This document shows, piece after piece, positions 34,247-45,405 of a stretch of 64,000 nucleotides of DNA. The DNA is from Cymbidium sinense (lineage: Eukaryota > Streptophyta > Magnoliopsida > Asparagales > Orchidaceae), in contig CM038216.1 of assembly GCA_021442155.1 (NCBI GenBank), forward strand, positions 86,400,945 to 86,464,944, given 5' to 3'. The notes under the pieces are model-generated. The model ran no database searches. It was not told where the DNA came from and saw only the letters and a list, made by a program, of their open reading frames with translations. Position numbers and translations under genes: made by a program. How positions within the stretch are numbered: the first letter of the stretch is position 1; each line of letters opens with the position of its first letter.

Positions 34247-36558
34247 AGTTTAGATTTATTAGGTTTTAGGGTTTATGTTTATTTTTTAATTTATTTAGTT
34301 ACTTTAAGTTTAGGTTTATGGCTTAGGGTTAGGGTTTAGGGTTTAGGGTTTAGGGTTTAGGGTTTTAGGGTTTAGGGTCTAGGGTTAAAATTTAGGGTTT
34401 AAGGTTGTTTTTAAGGGTTTATGGTTTAGGGTTTAGGTTTGTAGGTTTATGGTTTAGGGTTTAGTGTTTGGGGTTTAAGATTTAGGATTTAGGGTTTATG
34501 GTTTAGGGTTTATGGTTTTAGGTTTAGGGTTTAGGGTTTACGGTTTAGGATTTAGGTTTTAAGGTTTTTTAAAAAATTAAATAAACCAGTAGGTTTAGGT
34601 ATATTAAGTTTATTTTTTATTTGTATTAGTTTATTTAAATTCTTATTTTTACTTCAGCTTATTTTTTATTTTTATTTAGTTTAGTTTATTTATTTTAAGT
34701 TTATTTATTATAGTTTAGGTTTATTTTAGTTTATTTTTTGGTTTAGGTTTAGGTTTAGGTTTTTTTTAGTTGAGTTATTTTATTTTTTATTTATAAGGTC
34801 TATGTTTTATTTTTATTTTTAGGTTTTAAGTTTAGGTTTTATATTATTTTATTAGGCTTAGGTTTTAAGTTTTATTTTAGGTTTATTTTTAGGTTTTATT
34901 TTTTAATTTAGGTTTAGGTTTATTTTTAGTTTATTTTATTTTATTTAGTTTAGGTTTAGGTTTAGGTTTAGTTTATTTTAGGTTTAGGTTTAGGTTTTAT
35001 TTATTTTATTTTAGTTTATTTTATTTTGTTTATTTTATTTTTTATTATAGGTTTAGGTTTTTTTTAGTTTAGGGTTTACGATTTATTTTGTATTTATTTT
35101 GGTTTTCACGCTTTATTTTTATTTAAACTTTTATTTAGTTTTATTTTATTTTAGTTTTATTTTTATTTATTTTAGTTTTATATTTAAGTTTTATCCCATG
35201 TTTATTTTAATTTTATTTATTTATTTTATATATTTTATTTTAATTATTTATTTTATTTTATTTTATTTTATTTTTCTTTAATTTATGTTTATTTTATATC
35301 TTTATTTAGGTTTTTTTTTAATATTTTATTTTTAGGTTTTATTTAGTTGGTTTTAGGGTTTGAGGTTTTTTTGTTGGAGCCCAGGTCAAGGGCCTAGATC
35401 TAGGGTCAGGATTTAGGTGGCATGTGGTAGGTTTAGGTTTGGGTTTAGTGGCTAGGGCTTGTGGGTAGGGTCACTCAGATTTAGGTTTGGGTGTCCACCT
35501 GCCTGTTTAGGCCCATTTAAGGTTTAGTTAGTTAGGTGGGTCACAGGGCTCAGTGCCCATTTGGTTTAAGTGTTGGTTTGTTTAGGGTGTGGTTTAAGGT
35601 TTAGGGTTTTTAGGGTTTAAGATTTAGTTTAGGTTTGGGTTTTAGGTTTTAGGTTTGTTTTAGAGTGTTTAGGGTTAATTTTAGGGTTTAAGGTTAGGTT
35701 TTTATTTTTTAATTTTTTAAAACTTTTTATTTTTTTTTAAATTAAGTAAACTGGTAGGTTTATGTTTATTTAGTTTTATTTATTTATTCTAGTTTATTTT
35801 ATTTTCTTATTTTGATTTATTTATTTTATTTATTTAGTTTATTTATTTAGTTTATTTATTTTAGTTTATTATTTATTTTTTAGTTTTATTTTATTTTTTT
35901 TTAGGTTTTATTTTATTTTAGGTTTAGGTTTAGGTTTAGATTTTTATTTTATTTTTTTAGGTTTAGGTTTTAAGTTTTTATTTTAGGTTTAATTTTAGGT
36001 TTTACTTTTTAATTTAGGTTTAGGTTTATTTTTTAGTTTAGTTTATTTTATTCTAATTTATTTTCTTTTTATTTTAGGTTTAGATTTTTTTTAGTTTAGG
36101 GTTTAAGTTTTATTTTTTATTTATTTTTATGTTTTATTTTTTGGTTTATTATTTAGGTTTAGGTTTTTATTTAGTTACATTCAGCGATGAAGACCTACTC
36201 CTAGGGATGACCGAGCCCAACTACCTCTTTACGTTATAGTGGATTAGGTCATTCTTTAAATTTACTCCTAATGACATCTTTAATCAAGGTTTAGGGTTAG
36301 GGTTCATGGTTAGCTTAGGATTTAGGGATTAGGTTTAATTTTGAGTTAAGGGTTAGTTTAGGGTTTAGGGTTTACGGTTGTAGGTTTTAGAGTTTAGAGT
36401 TTAAGGTTTAGGGTTTAGGGTATAGGGTTTAAGGTTTAATGTTTAGGGTTTAGGGTTTATGGTTTAGGGTTTAGAGTTTAGATTTTAGGTTTTAGGTTTA
36501 GGGTTTAAGTTTTAGTTTAGGATTTAGGGTTTAGGGTTTAGGGTTTAAGGTTCTTTTT
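34247..36558. repeat. Two monomers with boundary motifs at 34,573 and 35,739; G/C-rich patch; shared module at 36,241
   Basis: After the spacer of copy 8 comes a clean TTTAGGG stretch (34,325-34,560), then the boundary motif, a T-rich tract, and a G/C-rich patch (35,352-35,600). A second boundary motif and T-rich tract follow. At about 36,177-36,290 a non-repetitive insert ends with the module shared with 15,548-15,600. TTTAGGG-like repeats then lead to copy 9. Confidence 0.8.
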
Positions 36559-37039
36559 AACAGAGAATAAATTTAAATTCAACATTTCTTCTTTTCGATT
36601 TCATCAACCAAGTAGCACCCCCAAGATTCTATGACATATGCGACGACATAGATAGAAAATGAGCACCCATAAAGCAAATAAAAAGCTCTACATAAGTAGA
36701 ACCGTCTCTACCGTAAGGACACCCTTCTATAAGCAGCAGATCTGATCGATCGTTCTTCAGTTTCTCTTGTTCCCATCAGAACCACCTCGGCCTCTCGTGT
36801 AGTGGTATCCACCATGATATCCTAGATCTCTCCCTCCACCACTACCACAACTATAACCTCCATCGCTCCTTCCGCCACCATAACCACCACTGCTCCGACC
36901 ACCACCTCCATATCCACCAGCACCTCCAGAACCCCCACCATCACTACAATAATCGTTGCCTCTGCCTTCTCCACCACCGCCAGATTTAGACCAAGCCTAG
37001 TTGACAGTGATGTTTCTGTTATCAAGGTTCTACCCATTA
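36559..37039 (-). pseudogene. GR-RBP 3'-end fragment, copy 9 (type I)
   Basis: On the minus strand: a MGRTL-type reading of the RRM end at 37,037, the ITVN-A-like region, then glycine-rich tail and UTR with GTAGCACCCCC (type I). It groups with copies 1-3 by UTR variant, by the short 5' telomere-like join, and with copy 1 by the module of about 55 bp upstream of the monomer. The frame is broken; the open frame 36,822-37,037 is a Val/Met-rich shifted reading. Confidence 0.87.
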
Positions 37040-40000
37040 GGTTAGTCTGTGGTTTAAGGTTTAGGTTAGTTTAGGATTTAGGGTTAGGGTTTGGGGTTTA
37101 GTGTTTAGAGTGTAGGTTGTAGGGTTCGTGGTTGAGTTTTTTTAGGGTTTAGGTTTAGGGCAAGTTTAGGGTTTTGTGGTTTCGTGTTTAAGTTTAGGAT
37201 TTAGAAGTGGTTTAGGTTTTAGAGTTGTGGTCAAGGTTTAGGGGTTAGGGTTGTAGGTTTATGGTTTAGGGTCTAGGGTTTAGGGTTTAGGATTTTAGGT
37301 TTAGGGTATTTTTAAATTACATAAACTAGCACGTTTAAGTTTTATTTAGTTTATCTAGTTTATTTTCTATTTAATTGAGTTTATTGTATTTTTATTTTTA
37401 TTTAGGTTTATTTTTTTATTTAGTTTATTTTATTTATTTTAGTTTAAGTTTTTTATTTTAGGTTATTTTTCAGGTTTAGGATTATTTTTTAGTAGAGTTT
37501 TATTTTTGGTTTAATTTTTAGATTTAGGTTTTCTTTTTTATTTTTAGGTTTAGGTTAGGTTTTTATTTTATTTTCTTAGGTTTAGGTTTTAGGTTTTTAT
37601 TTTTATTTTATTTTTAGGTTTTATTTTTTAGTTTAGGTTTAGGTTTATTTTAGTTTATTTTATTTTATTAAGTTTAGGTTTAAGTTTAGGTTTAGTTTAT
37701 TTTAATTTTATGTTTATGTTTTATTTATTTTAGTTTAGTTAATTTTAGTTTAGGTTTAGGTTTATTTTATTTTATTTTTATTTTAGGTTTAGGTTTTTTT
37801 TAGTTTAGGATTTAGGTTTAATTTTTTATTTATTTTTAGGTTTAGGTTTTATTTTTTATTTATTTTTAGGATTAGGTTTTTATTTAATTTTTATTTTATA
37901 TTAATTTATTTTATTTAGGTTTTTTATTCTTAAGTTTATATTATTTTTTAGTTTAGTTTAAGTTATTATTTATATTATTTTAGTTTCTTTTTATTTTTTA
38001 TTTTATTTTCTTTTTAGGTTTAAGTTTAGGTTTTAGTTTAAGTTTTTATTTAATTTTATTATTTTATTTTATTTAGATTTAGATTTTATTTATTTATTTA
38101 TTTTACTTTTAGGTTTTATTTAGTTAGGTTTAGGTTTTTATGTTTTTAGGGTTTAGGGTTTAGGGTTTATAGTTTATGGTTTTAGGTTTAGAGTTTAGTA
38201 GGGTTTAGGGTTAGTTTAGGGTTAGGGTTTAGAGTTTAGGTTATTTTATGGTTTAGAGTTTAGTTTAGGGTTATATTTTAATTATTTATAGTTTAGGGTT
38301 TAGGGTTTAAGTTTAGGTTTAGGGTTTAGGGTTTAGGGTTAAGTTTAGGTTTATTAGGGTTTAGGTTAGGTTAAGTTTTAGGATAGTTATTTAGATTTAG
38401 TTAAGTTTAGGTTTAGGGTTTAAGATTTAGGGTTTAGGGTTTTAAATTAAAAGCATAGGTGGGTTTAGGTTTATTTAATTTATTTATTATTTATTTTGTT
38501 TATTTTTGTTTTTCCTTTTATTTAAGTTCACTTTTTATTTTTATTTAGTTTAATTAATTTATTTTAATTTAAGTTTTTTATTTTAATTTACTTTTAGGCT
38601 TAGGTTTATTTTTTAGTTGAGTTTTATTTTTATTTTATTTTTTAGGTTTAGGTTTTATTTTTTATTTTAGGATTAGGTTTAGGATTTTATTTTATTTTTT
38701 TAGGGCTTTTATAGTTTAGGTTTAGGCTTATTTTCTATTTATTTTATTTTATTTCGTTTAGGTTTAAGTTTAGGTTTAGTTCATTTTTGGTTTAAGCATA
38801 TGTTTTATTTATTTTAGTTTAGTTTATTTAATTTAGGTTTAGGTTTATTTTATTTTGTTTATTTTTTTATTTTAGGTTTAGGTTTTTTTTTTTTGGTTTA
38901 GGGTTTATTTTATTTTTATTTATTTTAGGTTTCCCTTTTAGGTTTTGGTCTTTATTTAGATTTTATTTTATTTTATTTTAGGTTTATTTTAGTTTTAGTT
39001 TTTATTTTATTTGGTTTTTTATTCTTAGATTTATTTTATTTTAGTTTATTTTAACTTTTTATTTTATTTTATTTTTAGGTTTAGGTTTAGGTTTAGGTTT
39101 TAGTTTAGGTTTTTATTTTATTTTATTTAGGTTAAATTTTTTGCTTTTAGGTTTAGGTTTTTAGGTTTTAAGGGTTTAGGGTTAAGGGTTTTAGGTTTAT
39201 TGTTGAGGGTTTATGGTTTAGGGTTTTGGGGTTTGGAGTTTTAGGGTTTAGGGTTTTGAGTTTGGGTTTAGGATTTATGGTTTAGGGTTTAGGGCTTAGG
39301 CTTTAGGGTTTAGGGTTTTCAGGGTTTAGGGTTTAAGGTTTAAGGTTTAGGATTCATGGTTTATTAGGGTTTAGGGTTAGTTTAGGGTTTTTTGGTGTTT
39401 AGGGTATGGGGTTTAGGGTTGTAGGTTTAGGGTTTGGGGTTTAGGGTTTAGGGTTTAGGGTTTAAGGTTTAGGGTTTAGGATTTTTTGTTTATTTTTTAA
39501 AAATTAAGTAAACCGGTAGGTTTAGGTTTATAAAGTTTACTTAGTTTATTTTTTATTTATTTTAGTTTATTTTATTTTTTCTTTTTATTTAGGTTTTTTT
39601 ATTTAGTTTAGTTTATTTATTTTAGGTTTATTTATTTTAGTTTAAATTTTTAATTTTAGTTTATTTTTTAGGTTTACGTTTATGTTTGTGTTTATTATTT
39701 TTAGTTTAGTTTTATTTTTATTATATTTTTTAGGTTTAGGTTTTATTTTTTATTTTTAGGCTTAGGTTTAGGTTCTAATTTTAATTTTTTAGGTTTAGGT
39801 TTTAGTTTTTAATTTAGGTTTACATTTTTGTTTTATTTTTTAGTTTAGGTTTAGGTTTATTTTTATTTTGTTTTATTTTATTTAGTTTAGGGTTTATGTT
39901 TAGTTTACATTAGGTTTAGGTTTAGGTTTTATTTATTTTAGTTTAGATTTAGGTTTATTTTATTTTCTTTATTTTAGGTTTATTATTATTTTTATTTAGG

Positions 40001-40611
40001 GTTTAGGTTTTATTTTTTATTTATATTTAGGTTTAGGCTTTTATTTAGTTTTTATTTTATTTTATTTTAGGTTTATTTTATTTTTATTTTACATTTAGTT
40101 TTTATTTTTTTATGTTTTTATTTTTAGGTTTATTTTATTTTTTAGTTTAGTTTAGGGTTTTATTTATTTTATTTTAGTTTAGTTATTATTTTCTATTTTA
40201 TTTTATTTTTAAGTTTAGGTTTAGTTTTATGTTTAGGTTTTAGTTTAAGCTTTTAATTTATTTTATTTTTTATTTTATTTAGATTTTATGTTTATTTATT
40301 TATTTCATTTTTAGGTTTTATTTAGTTTAGGTTTAGGATTTTAGGTTTTTACGATTTAAGATTTAGTGTTCAGGGTTTGGGGTTTAGGGTTTAGGATTTA
40401 TGGTTATAGGTTTTATAGTTTAGGGTTTATGGTTTATGGTTGTAGGTTTAGCGTTCAAGGTTTAAAGTTTATGGTTAGTTTTATGGTTTAATGTTTAGGG
40501 TTAGTTTTTTTTTAAAATTTTTTAGATTTTTAAATTTTTTAGTTTTTCAAATTAAGTAAACTAGTCAATTTAGGTTTATTTAGTTTATTTTATTTTTTCT
40601 TTTTTTATTTA
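37040..40611. repeat. Four GR-RBP-less monomers (boundary motifs 37,312; 38,443; 39,500; 40,549)
   Basis: Spacings of 1,131, 1,057 and 1,049 bp give the best view of the basic monomer of about 1.05 kb. Each has a TTTAGGG-like tract (37,040-37,305; 38,150-38,440; 39,150-39,490; 40,345-40,505), the boundary motif and a T-rich tract. The segment ATTTAGTTTAGTTTATTTAT inside the T-rich tract is the later LINE insertion point. No gene seen. Confidence 0.83.
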
Positions 40612-40626
40612 GTTTAGTTTATTTAT

Positions 40627-41298
40627 GGAGTGTAATTTTAGTTGTAAAAGTTATAGTGGTAGTGTTGTGACAATAGGTGAACAAATTTTTAAAAAGAGTG
40701 AGCGATTCAAATATTTAGGCTCTATTGTTCAAAATGATGGTGAAATAGATGGAGATGTTATTAGTAGAATTCAAGTTGGATGGTTGAAGTGGAGGAATGT
40801 ATCGGACCTATTAGGTGATAGAAAAGTACCGCTTAAACTTAAGGTAAAATTTTATAAGATGGTGGTTAGACCTACAATGATTTATGGTGCAGAATGCCAA
40901 TAAAAAGAGCATGAGACTAAGTTAAGTGTTGCAGAGATGAGGATGCTCAGGGTGATGAGTGGCTTTACACTTAGAGATAAAATGTGAAATGTGTATGTTC
41001 GATAAAAAGTTAGAGTAGCTCTAGTGGGAGATAAAATTTGAGAGTGTGGCTTTAGATGGTTTGTCCATATAAAGCGTCGGCTGTCCAATGACCCAGTTAG
41101 AAGAGTAGATGCGTTAGATTTGCCTTATGTTAAGAAAGGTAGAGGTAGTCCTAAAAAGGCATGGTTAACATGTATAAAAAATGACCTTAGTATACTTGAA
41201 TTGAATGAGAATTTAACACATAATAAAACACACTGGAGACGAAGGATTCATGTAGCCAACCCCACTTAGTGGGATAATGGCTTATTGTTGTTGTTGTT
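40627..41298 (+). mobile_element. 5'-truncated RTE-type LINE, 3' end with (TTG)n tail, copy L1
   Basis: Encodes the part C-terminal to the LINE RT catalytic core. Recognisable blocks are RFKYLGSIVQNDGEID (about 40,706-40,753), RIQVGWLKWRN, KVPLKLKVKFYKMVVRP, YGAEC, MRMLR, the RWF-H-KR block, PVRRVDALDLPY (41,094-41,130) and HWRRRIHVANPT (41,232-41,267), followed by TTGTTGTTGTTG. This C-terminal protein and a TTG tail are typical of plant RTE-clade LINEs. Stops at about 40,901 and 40,984 make it dead. It is flanked by a 15-bp direct repeat, GTTTAGTTTATTTAT, at 40,612-40,626 and 41,299-41,313, consistent with a target duplication, though the surrounding sequence is low-complexity. The endonuclease and RT core are missing. 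Confidence 0.88.
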
Positions 41299-43641
41299 GT
41301 TTAGTTTATTTATTTTAGGTTTATTTATTTTAGTTTAGGTATTTATTTTAGTTTATTTTTTAGGTTTAGGTTTATTTTTTAGTTTAGTTTTATTTTTATT
41401 TTATTTTTTTGGTTTAGGTTTCATTTTATAATTTTAGGTTTTTATTTTATTTTCATAGGTTTAGGTTTTAGGTTATTATTTTAGGTATATTTCTAGGTTT
41501 TATTATTTAGTATAATTTAAATTTATTTTTAGTTTATTTTATTTTATTTACTGTTTAGATTTAGGTTTATGTTTAGTTTATTTTAAGTTCATGTTTAGGT
41601 TTTATTTATTTTAGTTTAGGTTTATGTTGATTTTGTTTTTATTTTAGGTTTAGGTTTTTTTTAGCTTAAGGTTTAGGTTTTATTATTTATTTATTTTTAG
41701 GTTTAAATTTTCATTTAGTTATTATTTTATTTTATTTTATTTTAGGTTTATTTTATTTTTATTTTAGGTTTAGTTTTTATTTTATTTTATTTTTATTTTA
41801 GGTTTAGTTTAGGTTTTTATTAATTTTATTTTAGTTTAGTTTTTATTTTTTTATTTTAGTTTCTTTTTAGGTTTAGGTTTAGACTTTATTTTATTTTTTA
41901 TTTTATTTTATATTTTATTATATTCAGGTTGAAGTTTATTTCTTTATTTTAGGGTTTAGGGTTTAGCATTTGGGGTTAAGGGTTTAGGGTTTAGGGTTTA
42001 GGGTTTAAGGTTTTGGTGTTTAGGGTTTAGGGTAGGGTTTAGCATTTAGAATTTTTATGTTTTAGGGTTTAGAGTTTTAGGATTTAGGGTTTTAGGATTT
42101 AGGGTTTAGGGTTATGGTATAAGGTTTCAGTCACATGGTTTCTTATTTGGCTTTAGGGTTTAGTTTAGGATTTAGGGGTTTAGGTTAGCAGGATTAGAGT
42201 TTAGTGTTTGCCATGGTTTAGGGTTTTAGGTTTATGATTTATAGTTTATGGTTGGTTTAGGTTTAGGGTTTAGGGTTTTAAGTTTAGGTTTAGTTTAGTT
42301 TAGTTTAGGGTTTAGGATTTAGGTTTTAGTATAGGGTTTAGGGTTTAGGGTTTAAGGTTAGTTTTAGGGTTTAGGGTTTAGGATGTAGGCTTTAGGGTTT
42401 AGGGTTTTGGGTTAGTTTTAGGGTTTAGGGTTTAGGATTTAGGGTTTAGGGTTAGGGTTTTTTTTTTAAAAAAAAAAGTAAACCAGCACGTGAAAGTTTA
42501 TTTAGTTTATTTTTTTTATTTTAGTTTATTTTATTTTTTAATTTTATTTAGTTTAGTTTATTTATTTTAGGTTTACTTATTTTAGTTTAAGTTTTTTATT
42601 TTAGTTTATTTTTTAGGTTTAGGTTTAGTTTTATATTTATTTTTTAGTTTAGTTTTAATTTTATTTTATCTTTTAGGTTTTAAATTTTATTTTATTTTTT
42701 TAGGTTTAGGTTTTTATTTTATTATTTTAGGTTTAGGTTTTAGGTTTTTATTTTAGATTTATTTTTAGGTTTTATTTTTTGTTTGTTTTATTTTATTTAG
42801 TTTAGGGTCTAGGCTTAGTTTATTTTAGGTTTAGGTTTTGGTTTTATTTATTTTAGTTTAGTTTATTTTAGTTTAGGTTTAGGTTTATTTTAATTTGTTT
42901 ATTTTAGGTTTAGGTTTATTCTTTTACTTTAGGGTTCAGCCTTTATTTTTTTATTTATTTTTAAGTCTATTTTTTAGGTTTAGGTTTTTATTTAGTTTTT
43001 ATTTTATTTTATTTTTAGTTTATTTTATTTTTATATTACATTTAGTTTAAATTTTATTTAGATTTTATATTTTTAGGTTTATTTTATTTTTTAGTTTAGT
43101 TAAGGTTTTTATTTATTTTATATTAGTTTAGTTTTAATTTTTTTATTTTTTATGTTTAGGTTTAGGTTTAGGTTTTAGTATAAGTTTTTATTTTATTTTA
43201 TTATTTTATTTTATTTAGGGTTAGGTTTATTTATTTATTTTATTTTTAGGTTTTATTTAGTTCAGGTTTAGGTTTTTAGGTTTTTAGGGTTTAGGGTTTA
43301 GGGTTTTGGGTTTGGGGTTTAGGGTTTAAGTTTTATGGTTGTAGGTTTTAGGATTCAGGGTTTAAGATTTAGGGTTTAGGGTTTTAAGGTTTAGGGCTTA
43401 GGGGTTTTGGGTTTAGTGTTTAGAGTTTTAAGGTTTAGGGTTTAGGGTTGTAAGTTTAACATTTAGGGTTTAGGGTTTAGGGTTAGTTCTAGGGTTTAGG
43501 GTTAGGGTTTTTTTCATTTTTTATTTTATTATTTTATTTTTTAAAATCAAGTAAATTGGTAGGTTTAAGTTTATTTAGTTAATTTTTTATTTATTTTAGT
43601 ATATTTTATTTTATTTTATTTATTTAGTTTAGTTTATTTAT
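41299..43641. repeat. Array monomers between the two LINE copies (boundary motif 42,468; 43,544)
   Basis: The interrupted T-rich tract resumes exactly where it was split by the LINE. Telomere-like repeats lie at 41,945-42,460 (with irregular patches near 42,120-42,200) and 43,280-43,510. The T-rich tract after 42,468 contains an uninterrupted version of the LINE target (TAGTTTAGTTTATTTATTTT near 42,549-42,568). Confidence 0.82.
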
Positions 43642-44142
43642 GGAGTGTAATTTTAGTTATACAAGTTATAGTGGTGGTGTTATGAGGTTAGGTGAATAAG
43701 TCATTAAAAAGTGTGAGTGATTCAGATATTTAGACTTTATTGTTCAAAATGATTGTGAAATAGATGGAGATGTTATTAGTAGAATTCAAGTTGGATGGTT
43801 GAAGTGGAGGAATGCATCGGCTTTTGTGATAGAAAAGTGTCTTAAACCGAAGGCAAAATTTTATAAGATGGTGGTAAGACACGTGATTTATGGAGCAAAA
43901 TGTTGGCCAATAAAAGAGAAGCATGAGACTAAGTTAAGTGTTGTAGAGATGAGGATGCTCAGGTGGATGAGTGGCTTTACTCTTAGAGATAAAATGTGAA
44001 TTTTGTTTGCTCAGGAAAAAAGTTAGAGTAGCTCTAATGACAGATAAAAATAGAGAGACTGGCCTTAGATGGTTTAGCCACATGAAGCGTCTACAGTCCA
44101 ATGACCCTGTTAGGAGAGTAGATGCATTAGATTTGCCTTATG
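43642..44142 (+). mobile_element. RTE-type LINE fragment, copy L2, lacking the 3' end
   Basis: Near-identical in layout to L1 and starting at exactly the same base relative to the array (TTTATTTATGGAGTG). Readable blocks: FYKMVVR (43,858), MRMLRWMSGFTLRDKM (43,951-43,998), GLRWFSHMKRLQSNDPVRRV (44,062-44,122) and DALDLPY. It breaks off after TTGCCTTATGT at 44,142 and passes into T-rich array sequence. The shared 5' junction means L2 arose by duplication of the array segment holding L1 (or the reverse), not by an independent insertion; the 3' end was then deleted. Confidence 0.87.
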
Positions 44143-44933
44143 TGGATGGTTTTATTTTTTATTTTTAGGTTTAGGTTTAGGCTTTTATTTTATTTTTGTA
44201 GGTTTAGGTTTTAGGTTTCTATTTTAGGTTTATTTGTAGGTTTTTTTAGTTTAGGTTTAGGTTTATTTTTAGCTTATTTTATTTTATTTAGGGTTTGGTT
44301 TAGGTTTAAGTTTAGGTTTATTTATTTTAGTTTAGTTTATTTTAGTTTAGGTTTAGGTTTATTTTAAGTTTAGGGTTTAAGTTTTATTGTTTTTTTTTTT
44401 AGGTTTATTTTTTAGGTTTAGGTTTTTATTTAGTTTTCTTTATTTTATTTTAGGTTTATTTTATTTTTATTTTAGGTTTAGTTTTTATTTTATTTAGGTT
44501 TTTTATTTTTGTTATTTAGTTTAGGTTTTTATTTTTTATTTTTAGTTTTGTTTGTAGTTTTTATTTTATTTTCCTCTTAGGTTTAGGTTTAGGTTTAGGT
44601 TTTTATATTATTTTATTTTTAATTTTATTTTGGTTTATGTTTTTTATTTTATTTTATTTTTAGGTTTTATTTAGTTTAGGTTTAGGTTTTTAGCTTTTTA
44701 AGGATTAGGGTTAGTTGAGGGTTTAGGGTTTAAGGTTAGTTGAGGGTTTAGGGTTTGGGGTTTGGGGTTTATGGTTTAGGGTTTGGGGTTTGGGGTTTAT
44801 GGTTTAGGGTGTAGGGTTTAGGGTTAGAGTTTAGGGTTTAGGGTTTTTAGGAGTTAGGGTATAGGGTTGATGGTTTAGGTTTTAGGTCTAGGGTTTAAGT
44901 TTTAGTTTATGGATTAGGATTTTTGGTTTTTTT
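44143..44933. repeat. T-rich tract followed by telomere-like repeats
   Basis: The T-rich tract continues from the LINE L2 deletion edge to about 44,690, then TTTAGGG-like repeats (44,700-44,925) lead into GR-RBP copy 10. No gene seen. Confidence 0.82.
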
Positions 44934-45405
44934 AATAGAGAATAAATTCAAATTCAACATTTGTTCTTTTCAATTTCATCAACCAAGTAACACACTAAGT
45001 TTTCCAAGACACAGGCGACGACATAGATAAAAAATGAGCACACATAGAGCAAATCAAAAATCCTAGATAAGTAGAACCATCTCTACTATAAAGACACAAT
45101 TCCATAAGTAACAGATCGGATCGATCATTCTTCAGCTTCTCCAGTTCTCTTCAGAAAGTCCCCGACCTTTTGCGTTGTAAGATCCACCATCATATCCCTG
45201 ATCTCTCCCTCCGCCACCACCACGGTTGTAACCTCCTTCGTTCCTCTCGCATCCATAACCACCACTACTCTGACCACCACCTCTATATCCACCAACACCT
45301 CTAGATCCCCCACCACCACTGCGATAACCGTCGCCTCCATAATTAGATCTAGACTGAGCCTGGTTGACGGTGATGTTCTCGCCATCAAGGTTCTGCCCAT
45401 TCTTA
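44934..45405 (-). pseudogene. GR-RBP 3'-end fragment, copy 10 (type II)
   Basis: Full-length fragment on the minus strand, with an NGQNLDGENITVNQAQSRS-like start (45,350-45,402), then glycine-rich tail and UTR with AACACACTAAG (type II). The RRM-end residues are among the best kept of all copies, but indels in the tail shift the frame (open frame 45,125-45,400 turns Val/Met-rich). The UTR end is followed on the minus strand by TATTAAAAAAACC. Confidence 0.88.

Noticed and set aside
28399..35281. Phe/Leu/Tyr-rich open frames at 28,399-28,581 and 35,099-35,281
   Set aside because: Pure low-complexity translations of T-rich satellite, without any motif.
40625..40903. 92-residue open frame as a host gene
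   Set aside because: It is an interior piece of a LINE protein whose ATG lies at the truncation junction.
15921..45405. A cluster of functional GR-RBP genes
   Set aside because: No copy has the RRM core (RNP1/RNP2), an upstream exon or a plausible promoter, and all but one are frame-broken.
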